Of a stretch of DNA of 64,000 bases, positions 25,161 to 34,971 are shown piece after piece. The notes beneath the pieces are model-generated. The model had not been told where the DNA came from and did not search any database. It saw only the letters and a program-made list of their open reading frames with translations. This stretch comes from Prinsepia uniflora (lineage: Eukaryota; Streptophyta; Magnoliopsida; Rosales; Rosaceae): contig CM064872.1 of the NCBI GenBank assembly GCA_032719365.1, forward strand, positions 60,154,296 to 60,218,295. The letters are read 5' to 3'. Positions within the stretch are counted from its first letter, which is position 1. Each line of letters opens with the position of its first letter. Both the position numbers and the translations under genes were made by a program.

Positions 25161-25937
25161 CTAACCAACCAAATTAGCATCCTGAGGAGGGTTGTTCACA
25201 CACAACAATTCACATCACAACACACGAGTCTTGAGAAATCACATATTTATAACACATATCAATCCTAAAACAAATCCAAAATCTTGTATAAATCCAGAAC
25301 ATGATATACGCAACTCCTCATAAAACGTGCATTAAAACAATTTTCATAAAACCATTATGAATCACACAAAGTCATAAATAATCAAACATCACCCAAAATC
25401 ACATGGAAAAAATTTAAAATAAATAAATATGCATGCGTGATAATTCAAAGAAAGAACAAAATCCATTCGCACATATAGCCAACATAGTCGATTACTCAAT
25501 TTGCACGTTTTTCCGTAATTCCCGAGATCTTTCCCACCTTAATGACAAGGTCCAAAACCATGAACTTTGGCCATGGTTTCCAAGTCCATTTCCACCTCGT
25601 TCTTGCATCCAAAATCTTCCCTTATTGTCTCAGAATGATCGTATGATCTCCAGGGACAAACATAGTTATCTATTTCCCAGGTTCATGGCCCTAAACTGAG
25701 AACCCAAAATGAGAACTGCACGGGTTCCTTGTTCCCTCTTCACCATTTTATCATCGCCTTCATAGTTTCCTCACGGTTTACCTCCTTCCTTCCTTTTCTT
25801 TTTTTCTTCCTCTTCTCTTCCCTGATTCCCTCCCTCATTTCTCTAGTTTTTCTCTCTTTTTCTTCACGGGTTAATTGGTTAGTAGGTTTCCTCCTTTTTG
25901 GTTTCTACTCACCGAAACCACCCACACCCCAAACTTC

Positions 25938-25992
<55 letters not shown>
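25938..25992. repeat. compound (TA)n(TG)n microsatellite
   Basis: About six TA units run directly into more than 20 TG units. The open frame that reads VCVCVC across it is a by-product. Confidence 0.98.
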
Positions 25993-26324
25993 AGTGGCAG
26001 ATTAGGGAAGGAGAATACTAGATCCCTCTAGACACATGTCAACATCACACATCATTCACATGTAAAATTACCAATTTACCCTTTATGAAAAAGTTACTAA
26101 AATACCCTTAATCGTCTTTGACCCGTATCAAAACCATTCGATCTCCGATTTCAGCACACTATCTGTCTACAACTCAGGATATTGAGACTGAAACGACGGT
26201 ACTCGTGAATCATCCAAAAAGTATCTAGGTCAAAAAGTCAACAATTGACCTTCTAGGGGCAAAACCATCTTTTTCATTTAATTTTCCAAATTTTAATTTT
26301 CTCGATTTCTGGTGGGTCGTTACA

Positions 26325-26990
26325 CCTCTGGTTGGAAAAGACTCGACCTCGCATCTGAATCACAGAAACCGATGACTCCATGACGAACTTGAAATTGGAT
26401 TCTTCCTTTCCAAACAAAGAGATACTTTGAATATCTAAAAACTCTTGGATGCTTAAATTGGTTTAATTTGGATGAAAATCATTTTCTTTTACATTGAACC
26501 TTTCCACTCCAACGGAATAAATATTTTGAATACTTGACAGTCTTGAACATTTCTTCTTGTCATCTATAGTACCCCAAAATCTCCTTATGCCAAACTTCAT
26601 TAAGTGGGCAAGAACAACAAAATTCATGACATTCTTTGAAGTAAAAGCATCAACTCCAATGAAGTCAATATATTCTGGAGTATCACCCTTTTGTGCCCAC
26701 TTTTCTTCAAGCTTGTTTTCAAGACCTTCCTTTAAATGTTCAAATTGAACTTTTTCTTTATGATCAATAGCTTTCAATTTTGAACATACTTCACAATCCT
26801 CTTCTAAACGAGAGTCAAATATTGGTGGCGAGATATCTGAATCCAAGAAATTAATTGAGAAATCTGACTTATAAAGATCTTCAACTATATGTCACATCTC
26901 AGCCATATGTGATTGTAACGCTTGGTTTCCTCTCCCAAGAAAAAACCAAGAGTAGAACCAGGTTTTTTAACTTGATATGATACCAACTGA
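26325..26990 (-). pseudogene. unrecognised open frame in AT-rich repeat-like DNA
   Basis: The minus frame 26846-26463 gives 127 residues: an acidic start, CEVCSKLKAIDHKEKVQFEHLKEG (charged, helix-like), then EYIDFIGVDAFTSKNVMNF and a Ser/Asn-rich end. Frames upstream on the same strand (GNQALQSHMAEM, a stop, then IVEDLYKSDFSINF) suggest a longer broken coding region. A TTGGTATCA word at 26988-26976 (minus) could be a degenerate primer site, so a retroelement remnant is possible. I do not recognise the family. Confidence 0.3.
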
Positions 26991-27628
26991 TGCATGACAA
27001 ATAGAAGGTATGAGGATGGATAACCGAGGAATCACTCAACCAAGGGCAACATATTTAATCGATGCTACTAATCGTGGATTCACTCAACACGACCAAGCCA
27101 TACACTTGATTTGGGAAGGAGAACTCACTCACTTCTTAGATAACTTTAAAATATACTCAATAACTAATTTTAACATACATAAGGAGCCCTTTTAAATAGA
27201 GATACACTACATCAATGAGATAGAAGAAACATAAATGATAACATTTAAAGCCTTGATCAAATACCAACAATAACCTAATTAGATATATTCTAGGGAAAAT
27301 GAAAGGCCTTCATACAACAACCAAAGTCGGCTCACTACTTTAGAATTTAGATTCATGCAATTGCATGAAGTGTGACTTTATCTGCGTTAGTATTATCATA
27401 TTGACTTATTGGTGTTGCCGTCATAATTTGATTTTGATTGTATTGTTGTACTACGATTATTTCTTTAGGATAAACAATAATATCAGTCTTGATAAATAAA
27501 TAAAAAATTGAAGAACATTATTGGCATTTTGAGAAATTTAACCCAAACAAAATCCTTATAACCTTATACATAGATAATATTGTATATATATATATATATA
27601 TATATTGTGTTATCTTATTTGTAGTGAA
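26991..27628. other. AT-rich stretch, 3' flank of the secreted-protein gene
   Basis: No gene seen. It contains a (TA)n run at about 27582-27604 just beyond the stop codon of the minus-strand small secreted protein. Confidence 0.6.
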
Positions 27629-28006
27629 TTAGTGGCCACGTATATCAGCATGTATTTCTGTAATACATTTATCCCAAATTGCCGCACTTAGCTTCGAAGT
27701 ATCACGATCGCTTATGTCAATACTAAGTATTCCAATAGCTGAAAACACTAATGCTTTGTTGCAACTTTGACCAAGCTTCGTAAGTACCCGGCAACACTCA
27801 TAATCCAGACCTGCGGCTTTTTGCTGGCGTATAGAATCGAAAATCTTTACTTCACAATTGAGAGAAACGTTTTTGAAGCAATTCGACGCAAGCGTAAAAT
27901 TAGCTTGAGAATTCTCCAAGTCTGATAAATCATAACCGAATATTACTGGTATCATTCCAAAAATTAAGACCGTAATAACAGTTGAATAACTATTGACTAT
28001 TGCCAT
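27629..28006 (-). CDS. ECA1 gametogenesis-related / prolamin-like secreted cysteine-rich protein
   Basis: Intronless, 125 residues. A hydrophobic N-terminus (VITVLIFGMIPVIFG, about residues 10-24) is a likely signal peptide. The mature part has six cysteines at 43, 51, 71, 72, 82 and 113: C-x7-C-x19-CC-x9-C-x30-C, with CFKNVSLNC, DYECCRVLTKLG and WDKCITEI around them. This is the prolamin-like (PF05617, formerly DUF1278) arrangement of plant ECA1/egg-cell-secreted proteins. Members are secreted, often in the female gametophyte, and EC1 types act in sperm activation. This copy lacks obvious EC1 signature boxes, so it is better placed as a generic ECA1-like protein. The start is the first ATG, and only this start supplies the signal peptide. 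It is the only gene in a gap otherwise full of repeats. Confidence 0.85.
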   Translation of the reverse strand: MAIVNSYSTVITVLIFGMIPVIFGYDLSDLENSQANFTLASNCFKNVSLNCEVKIFDSIRQQKAAGLDYECCRVLTKLGQSCNKALVFSAIGILSIDISDRDTSKLSAAIWDKCITEIHADIRGH

Positions 28007-28099
28007 ATTTTGATGTTTTAGTAGTTGGATCCCCTTCTTTTGCTGGACAGTAGTCTATGGAAACTGAAATTATTGAGGTTAGAAGACAAGAAATTGTGC

Positions 28100-28112
28100 T
28101 TATATATATATA
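28100..28112 (-). promoter_or_regulatory. candidate TATA box of the secreted-protein gene
   Basis: A TATATATATATAA run lies about 95 bp upstream of the ATG at 28006, on the right side for a minus-strand promoter. A dinucleotide repeat could mimic this. Confidence 0.45.
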
Positions 28113-28395
28113 GTGGATGATGACATTTAAACTTGTTACACAGTTTTGTCGTCATAACTTTTAAGTTGAATGCTAAAGAATTAACTGATGAATTAGATTT
28201 TTAGACAACCATAAAACGGAAGCCTTGATCTTTTCGGTTTTCATATTTATTGGGTTTTCCTAAGAACTGAATACTGCCTATTATAGAAGCAACTAATTTG
28301 GGTCCATTCCACAAATAACAATCCAATTTATCAGTTATATCCCCCATTCAATTCTACTCCACAAACATGATGAGTCATCTTCCCCTTAAAAAACT

Positions 28396-28700
28396 TCTTG
28401 TCTGACATCATCACACAGTGCAACCCATCCCTGACTCAGACAAAGAAGCTAGAGGAACTCAATTAGAGATTCCATGACTCAAGCATCTTCCGATTCTGCA
28501 AATTGTGCCAATTCCAGTACTTGTTTCATGGCTTTATTGCAATATTACAATTCAGGCTTGATAACTAAATCAAGCGAGGATTGGTAAAATCAAATTTCAA
28601 ACTTATTGAAACATATGTGAATTTTGAGTGCAGAAGCATAGATGAAACGATAGTATACGAGTAAGCAAGACACACCCTCTGCACCTCTTCAAGATATAGA
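28396..28700 (-). repeat. diverged copy of an SK41 intron segment
   Basis: 28396-28460 resembles 45400-45465 (CAGTGCA..CCATCCCT.ACTCA.ACAAA), and 28550-28690 resembles 46985-47118 (CAGAAGCATAGATGAA, then TACGAGTAAGCAA-GACACACC), in the same order and orientation. The two blocks are about 90 bp apart here but about 1.5 kb apart in the kinase intron, where a LINE fragment lies between them. The match stops at the exon boundary (47119), so no exon is preserved. Confidence 0.6.
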
Positions 28701-28780
28701 TGCAGTAGAAAAAGTATATCTGCCTGAATACTCGAGAAGAAACAAAACAGGAAAAACACACAAGGTAATGCCTGGAGGTA

Positions 28781-28910
28781 TATGTCAATAAACACAAGAC
28801 AAAACCAGATTCTATCAATCACTTATCTTTCATCGATAGACGCAATATGTCAATAAACACAAGACAAAACCAGGTTCTATCAATCATTTATCTTTCATCG
28901 ATAGATGCAA
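28781..28910. repeat. 65-bp tandem duplication
   Basis: 28781-28845 and 28846-28910 are near-identical, each starting TATGTCAATAAACACAAGAC and ending in a CATCGATAGA(C/T)GCAA tail. Few differences imply a recent event. Confidence 0.9.
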
Positions 28911-29944
28911 CAGACTGAGCCTGCTTGGCATCACCTAGAACAAGGATGGCCAAATGAGTTTTTACGAGGATATGGGTAAATCCTTACTTTAGATTGGTAC
29001 AAATATGTAGTAAATCCATCTAGATTCATTCTTAATTTTCAAGAGTTCACCTAAACCCTACTTTTAGGGTAATCGAAAATTTTATGTTTATTTTTTCCTT
29101 TTTCATTCATTTTTTCTAACTTTTCATTTTGTTTTTAATTTCTAACTTTTTTTCCTTTCAATTTCTTTTGCTTTTTTTCCCCTTCCCCTTCCTTTTCCTT
29201 TTTTTTTATTTTCTTTTTTTTCCTCCATTATAAAGTTCATAATGTGAGTTGATGATCATTTCAATGCAAACTTGAATTATATTTCGAATCCTAGTATCAG
29301 AATAGAAAGTGGTTCATGATCTAGATAGATAATCTTTCTTAACTTTTACAAACTGCAGTGAACTCCTGAAACATGTAGTTATTACAATGCTACTAAACAA
29401 TAGCCATATCGATTTCCATAGATAAAAAAAACCCTAAAAATAATAATCCGTTTAGATTCAAAGCTTAACAATAGTCACATTGACTATCTCCCATCCCATA
29501 TTAAGCAAGGAGAAAGAACAACCTTTAAATATGTAAGAAATCCCAACTAGCTAGCATCGGATGGCACGTCATACGACTAGAAGTGCAAACTGGTAAAACA
29601 CCATTTTTATAAGAAGTATAAAATAAAACTGATCCATGTGATAGTGATGCTCAAAATGAAAGATAAGTTCAACAACCACACTATTATTCTATTCATTTAG
29701 TTACTCAACAAGTCAACAGTTACTCAACAATCGAAATACCACTTGTGATCGATATGATCAAAAACAAGATTGCCAACTATACTAGCATCAAATCCAATAC
29801 TCACCATTTTAGCATCTGTATTATATAACACTAAATTATTGTGAGATTATTAAAGCGTGATGAGTCAAGCATACACACGCATAGTTTACCAAATGAAATA
29901 ACCAAACTAATGTTTCGCAATCACTTTAGTTTTACATACCCAAC
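28911..29944. other. intergenic AT-rich and pyrimidine-rich DNA
   Basis: Long T/C-rich tract at about 29085-29225. No gene or clear element seen before the retrotransposon at 29945. Confidence 0.6.
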
Positions 29945-30532
29945 TGTTGAAGCAGAAATCAAACCCACCGCGAAAAGTTCTCACAATTCCTGCAAACAGC
30001 AAACAATTAGCTATCGTTGTCTCGATCGATTTACCCGGGGGGTTGTTCGACCAAGAACACTCCGATGCCTAAGTTAGCTTTGAGAGAGGAAAAGGATATA
30101 CTTCGAAGCGAAGAATCAACTTAACTTGGAAATGAAATGTGCCTTGCTATTTATAGGGGTGAATGAAATGTTCAATTTCCATAGTTTCGATGTGGGACAA
30201 ATGCTCATCAATTTACCTCTTATATAGGGGTGAGTGAGATGTTCAATTTCCATAGTTTCGATGTGGGACAAAGGCTCATCAATTTACCTCTTATATAGGG
30301 GTGAGTGAGATGTTCAATTTCCATAGTTTCGATGTGGGACAAATGGTCATCAATTTGCATGCTAACACGTGTTATACAAATCGAGGGTGGAGAGGCTTCC
30401 ACATGTCATTCTGGTTTGGGTCATGTCTGGTGCTTGTGTTTACAAGTATTATTGCCAAGGGCAATTTGGTCATTTTGAGAATTATGGGCCACGTGGCAGC
30501 TCTACATTTTTCCGGTGATTTTGGATTCCACA
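29945..30532 (-). repeat. 3' LTR of the TR-GAG element
   Basis: 588 bp. It contains three tandem copies of a unit of about 68 bp (about 30163-30345) built on GTTCAATTTCCATAGTTTCG and ATGTGGGACAAA, also present in the partner LTR. Confidence 0.93.
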
Positions 30533-30639
30533 AATGCCCCCACATCGATTCGGTATTCAGGGAATCCGGAGGGATGTACATTGTTTGGAGTCTTATATTA
30601 CCGGGTTACCAGTTACCGTTGGGTTCAAGAATCGATTCA

Positions 30640-31430
30640 GTGTTTATTTGACGATTTTGCCCCTGGTTATAAAGGTAAAAAGTCCATTTTTAGTTTTAGA
30701 ATGACTATTCTGGGTTTAGTGGTGTGAATCGGACATAATGTGCAAAATGACCATTTTACCCCCAAGCATGGGCAAAATGTTGTCTTTTGAACCGGGGGGT
30801 CCAAAGGACGAGGGCCAGAGACCGTTACGTAGGTCGAGTTGATACGAATCCATAGACAGGTGGCATGCCGAAATCGGAGATCGGATGCGAAGGTTATGTG
30901 TCTACGAAGGCGAGGGGCATTTTCGTAATTTTGGAAGCGAAGGGCAAAACGGTCTTTTTGAGACAAGCGAACGGTGGACGCTGACTCATGCTACCTACCA
31001 ATGATTCTTGCTGCTTTGTCTAGACAACATGGAGGAAATCAAGGATTTTAGGGACCCTAAACCCTTAATTAGGGAAAACTCAATCATTTTGTCCAAACCT
31101 TGATTTTGTTAAATAGCAGAGCAATTCGATTGTGAGAATGAGAGATTAGAGAGTCTGAATTGGAGCAAAACAAACACAAAGGACAGAGGGTCGCTGGTTT
31201 TGCAGATTTTCGAAATTTTGGAAATTTGTGGTAAAAATTCGAATTCGAATTCGTGAGTCTTGAGGATCAAAATTGAGGCTGGATTAAGTCTCCTGGGACT
31301 AATTCGAACCGATCCAAATCAAAAACGGGGAGGATTGAGGCCGTATCGAGCAAGAACAGAAGCTTCAAAATCCTCGAAAAATCGAGCTTGAGTTCTACTA
31401 GCTGGAGGTAAGGATTTTTATCAAATTGAT
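30640..31430 (+). mobile_element. fragment of an A/B-type LTR inside the TR-GAG element
   Basis: Plus-strand landmarks of the big LTR family appear in order: GTGCAAAATGACCATTTTACC (30750), GGGCAAAATGTTGTCTTTTG, GACCGTTACGTAGGTCG, AATCCATAGACAGGTGGCA, and at the right end TCGAGCTTGAGTTC near 31388 (compare 7834). The canonical TGTAACGACCCG start and the whole 3' two thirds are absent; no TSD found. It is opposite in orientation to gag. Confidence 0.6.
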
Positions 31431-31569
31431 CTTGTAAAATCGTTCCTTATACTCTCACGATGTCACGTCGTGGACGGAGTTTGGCCGAACAGTCGACGGG
31501 GACTTGGTGGTGACTGAGTGCACTTGCGGACGTGACTAGTGAGCATCGGTAGGCAGGATCACACCTACT

Positions 31570-32049
31570 GTGACTCTTGCTAGTACCACATACATGCTCG
31601 CCATGCGTCAAGATGCCGAGAGACCTAGCAAATTTGTCATGTGGGAGCGTGGCGGTTTTCGTGGCCTAAGTCCATTCCGAGGGAAAGATATGGATTTTGA
31701 GAAGCCTGAAGACCTCATGGAGTGGAAGGCTTGCAATCAAAATTCCTTTTCAAGCGATGTTCTCGTGGAACTTGGCGACAGATGTTCTTCTAGAGTTTCG
31801 GGACATGAGCCGGCTACTCTCTCCATGAATGGCGAGAAACTTTCAGACATCCCAAACAAGGAGTGGTTGTGCGTTCCACTGTGCTTGAAGGAGACCGTTG
31901 TTCAGAAGAAGGACAATAAACAAGGACTTACTGGTTCTTGGGAGAAAAAACCATGCCGAGCAACTTCTTTCCTAAACTTTCCGTTCTGGCCCTACGAATG
32001 TGCCATCTTGGTGCGAAGGGCAGGCAGAAATGGAAAGTTATGTTGTTGA
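31570..32049 (+). CDS. unrecognised 159-residue open frame within the TR-GAG element
   Basis: The plus-strand frame starts MTLASTTYMLAMRQDAERPS and ends CAILVRRAGRNGKLCC. It is rich in Trp, Cys and charged residues without low-complexity bias, and is antisense to the element's gag direction. I recognise no domain. It may be a captured plant gene fragment, part of the element's non-coding tract, or chance. Confidence 0.2.
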   Translation: MTLASTTYMLAMRQDAERPSKFVMWERGGFRGLSPFRGKDMDFEKPEDLMEWKACNQNSFSSDVLVELGDRCSSRVSGHEPATLSMNGEKLSDIPNKEWLCVPLCLKETVVQKKDNKQGLTGSWEKKPCRATSFLNFPFWPYECAILVRRAGRNGKLCC

Positions 32050-32209
32050 TGTGAGATTACGATAACTAAGATAGCTTGAGGTCTCAATTTCACATCGGAA
32101 GCCAAAATGGGCGAGTTGGAGATGAGCCGTGCAGAGAGGATGCTGATAGAAAATGAGCGAGATATCACTCGAGATGAGCTCTCCCTGCTGCACAGAAATT
32201 TGCAGGACT

Positions 32210-32460
32210 CAGAAGGCTTTGATGCTTCGATGACGAAGGCTTGAATGCTTCGCAGGGCGAAGGCTTGGATGCTTCGATAACGAAGGCTTAGGTGCTTTGA
32301 ATGGCGAAGGCTTAGATGCTTCGCAGGGCGAAGGCTTGAATGCTTCGATGACGAAGGCTTGGATGCTTCGCATGGCGAAGGCTTAGATGCTTCGCAAGGC
32401 GAAAACTCAGATGCTTTGATGACGAAGGCTTGGATGCTTCGATCATGAAGGCTTTTTACA
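32210..32460. repeat. 23/24-bp minisatellite
   Basis: About ten units of GAAGGCTTGGATGCTTCG-(A/C)nnn(A/G)C, alternating 23 and 24 bp, so no frame is kept. It lies between the end of gag and the 3' LTR side of the element. Confidence 0.85.
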
Positions 32461-32608
32461 CTAGAGAGAATAAGCTTTGAAAATTGTACATGGTGAACAA
32501 ATCAATTTGTTAATCTCATTTCATTGATACTTGAATTCAGAAGGCAACTTGAAAAGCAAAATTGAAAAGCTCCATAGAGTTTTATGTCTTTCTAATGTTG
32601 ACTTGCGT

Positions 32609-34495
32609 CTAGTTGATGCGGATCACCTTTGACGCTGGCTCGTTTGACTCTTTGTTCTCCATGTGATTTACAGTCTTGTTTTTTATGTAGTCTGTACAAT
32701 GCCCCTCCCTCAGGAGATTTCGGAGATATCTTTCGAAAGATATACATGTGCTGATATTGTGCCCATAACATTCATGATAGGCGCACCATTTGGTTTTATC
32801 AGCATTCTCTTGATTGCCTTTGACTGGCTCTGGCCTCTTAAACCATGGCTTGTTCTTAATTTCATTGTGGATCTGATGGGCTGGTAAAGATAGCTGCAAG
32901 TTAGGCTTCCCCATAACTGGCGTTTGGGAGTGTTGCCCTGCCTTTCGCTTGTTGAGCTTTCCAGTTGCAGACTTTCCATGGGGTTCATCCTCATCGGAGG
33001 CCTTTTCGCTAGTCCCAGCATGGCCATGAGTATGAGCGGCGCGCTTCTCGTCCTCCCAACTTGCATGTCGCTCTGCTAGCGAAAGTATTTCGGAAAGACT
33101 TCGCGCATTGCTCATGACGATGTCCCCGTAAAGCTGGCTGTCTCGAGGGAGTCCTTGCTTGAATGCCATTGCCGCAACAAAGTCATTACAGCCGATAATG
33201 CGAGATTTCTCCTCACAAAATCTCCGTATGTATTGTCGCAGAGTGTCTATTGCTCTCTTTCGGACAGAGAAAAGATGGTCGTCTTTCACCTCGATTGTCC
33301 GAAGTTGTGCGTATTCCTTCACAAATGTCAAAGCCAACTCTTCGAAGGACTCAATCGACCTCGGGGGGAGATGATTGAACCAAGTCATGGCTTGGCCTTG
33401 AAGGGAAGCTTGAAAAATTTTGCACATGAGCGCATCGTTAGACCTGTGGGGGATCATGACTCCTCGAAAATGATCTATGTGTTTTACTGGGTCGGAGGAT
33501 CCTTTGAATGGAGTGAAGTTTGGTGTTGCGAACCTCTGGGGGAATGGCTCCTCCTCAATATCCCTTATGAAGGGCGTAGAGAGCTGTATTTGGCGACGTA
33601 GATCGTCTTCTAGATCGCCACCTTGTTGAGCACGAAGGTGCATGTCCAGCATTTTTTGAACATCATTAGCCCGCAATGCTCCTTGCTGAGCCGATGAGTC
33701 CTCTTTTGCTAATTGTTGAGAAACTCCTTGAGCTTCTCCCCTTTTACTGTCGTGGGCAGATCGTTTTGGGTTTTTGTTTTGAGCTCGAAGTTGCCCCCTG
33801 CCCCCACGTGAGTGCTGTGAATGCTCTGCCCATAAAGTTGCCTCAATCCGACCTCCTAGCCGTTCACGTACTAACGGCTTTAGGCGTTGTGGGATTTTTG
33901 CTTGATGAGCGTGACTTTCTTCTCCAGAGTTTCCCAGCGAAGTATCTTGTGACATTGTTTGGCAGCGGGCCTGCTCTTTCCTAGGTCGTCCCTGGGCATT
34001 CTCTTGTCGGCCACGTGACGTGGATCGTCCGTCCCGCTCCTGGATTGGTCTCCCTGCTAGGAGTTGCTGCAAGAGCTCTGACTGAAGTTGGATTTGTTTG
34101 CTTAACCCTTCAACTTGCTGCGCCAAATTGTCTTGGGGAGGTTGGTGACGACTTCTCCCTAAGATGTCATGACATCCGTCCAGAAAGTCCTTTAGGACCA
34201 TGTTTGTTGTGGGTCGATCATGTCGTGATGCATTTCCCATCAACCTCTCATTCGCTTGTTTGAAAGTCGAAGTTCCTTCCCCTAGCGCGGGTACTTGGTT
34301 AGCTGGAGAGGGGAATGCTCCAAAACTGAAGGTTGGCCTCCCTTCGAGTGTCTCAAGGGGCGCTTCCATAGACACGCGCCTGAGTTGAGCTGGGCGCTTC
34401 TCCGGAGTTTCTATGTGAGCTTCATTCCTCGTCTGAGCTGTTGAGGCAGAAATACCTTCTCCGGCTGACTGAGCGGATCGACGAGCCTTAGCCAT
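32609..34495 (-). CDS. retrotransposon Gag polyprotein (Ty3/gypsy, TAT-like)
   Basis: An intact frame of 628 residues from the Met at 34495 (MAKARRSAQSAGEG). Upstream in-frame residues derive from the leader repeat, so I prefer this start. The N-terminal third is low-complexity and basic. At about residues 130-160 (minus sense) lies a helical QVEGLSKQIQLQSELLQQLL stretch. The retrotransposon Gag domain (PF03732-like) follows, from TPFIRDIEEEPFP through HIDHFRGVM, FQASLQGQAMTWFNHLP, FVKEYAQLRTIEVKDDHLFS, YIRRFCEEKSRI and AMAFKQGLP. Near the end WCAYHECYGHNISTC is a degenerate C..C..H..C knuckle, followed by a leucine-rich helix, as in TAT Gags. It packages element RNA into particles; Pol must come from elsewhere. 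No stop interrupts it. Confidence 0.9.
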   Translation of the reverse strand: MAKARRSAQSAGEGISASTAQTRNEAHIETPEKRPAQLRRVSMEAPLETLEGRPTFSFGAFPSPANQVPALGEGTSTFKQANERLMGNASRHDRPTTNMVLKDFLDGCHDILGRSRHQPPQDNLAQQVEGLSKQIQLQSELLQQLLAGRPIQERDGRSTSRGRQENAQGRPRKEQARCQTMSQDTSLGNSGEESHAHQAKIPQRLKPLVRERLGGRIEATLWAEHSQHSRGGRGQLRAQNKNPKRSAHDSKRGEAQGVSQQLAKEDSSAQQGALRANDVQKMLDMHLRAQQGGDLEDDLRRQIQLSTPFIRDIEEEPFPQRFATPNFTPFKGSSDPVKHIDHFRGVMIPHRSNDALMCKIFQASLQGQAMTWFNHLPPRSIESFEELALTFVKEYAQLRTIEVKDDHLFSVRKRAIDTLRQYIRRFCEEKSRIIGCNDFVAAMAFKQGLPRDSQLYGDIVMSNARSLSEILSLAERHASWEDEKRAAHTHGHAGTSEKASDEDEPHGKSATGKLNKRKAGQHSQTPVMGKPNLQLSLPAHQIHNEIKNKPWFKRPEPVKGNQENADKTKWCAYHECYGHNISTCISFERYLRNLLREGHCTDYIKNKTVNHMENKESNEPASKVIRIN

Positions 34496-34540
34496 GCCGA
34501 TTCGAAGAATTTTGAATTTGGAAAGCTGTTGATGGGTAAT

Positions 34541-34920
34541 TTGAACAACGTTCAGAATCTTCGAACAATGTCGATGAACGACGAACGAAGAGAGATGAAC
34601 GATGAACAATGTTCAAAATCTTCGAACAATGTCGATGAACGACGAACGAAGAAAGATGAACGATGAACGAATTCTTGATGAGTGATGAACAACGTTCAAA
34701 ATCTTCGAACAATGTCGATAAAGACGAACGAAGAAAGATGAACGATGAACAAATTCTTGATGAGTGATGAACAACGTTCAAAATCTTCGAACAATGTCGA
34801 TAAACGACGAATGAAGAAAGATGAACGATGAACAAATTCCTGATGAGTGATGAACAACGTTCAAAATCTTCGAACAATGTCGATGAACGACGAACGAAGA
34901 AAGATGAGCGATGAACAAAT
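34541..34920. repeat. leader minisatellite between 5' LTR and gag
   Basis: Five copies of a unit containing TTCGAACAATGTCGATGAACG and AGATGAACGATGAAC, with alternating spacing of about 60 and 85 bp. In the minus sense this is the gag leader and translates to repeated HRHCSKILNVVHHSS. Confidence 0.88.
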
Positions 34921-34953
34921 GAGAGAGCTTCTTCTGAGTATAACTCAATAGCT

Positions 34954-34971
34954 CTCAATGAAAGCACCAAT
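34954..34971 (-). other. candidate primer-binding site of the TR-GAG element
   Basis: Directly after the 5' LTR end (34972) the minus strand reads ATTGGTGCTTTCATTGAG. Position fits a primer site; the matching tRNA was not identified. Confidence 0.5.

Larger units (their letters stand above)
17742..26324 (-). mobile_element. 5' LTR of the minus-strand gypsy element (family D, related to C)
   Basis: Minus-strand TGTAACGACCCACC at 26324 to GGGTCCTATCA at 17742. Net length is about 1789 bp after removing the nested solo LTR 17862-24650 and its TSD. It contains a three-unit minisatellite (25038-25160), CT-rich sequence and a TA/TG microsatellite (25938-25992). Confidence 0.75.

Noticed and set aside
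25729..26031. 100-codon hydrophobic frame ending in VCVCVC
   Set aside because: Created by pyrimidine-rich DNA and the (TG)n microsatellite inside an LTR.
27582..27604. (TA)n as a promoter
   Set aside because: It lies 3' of the secreted-protein gene and is a plain microsatellite.
33155..33601. 148-codon plus-strand frame
   Set aside because: Antisense shadow of the intact gag coding region.
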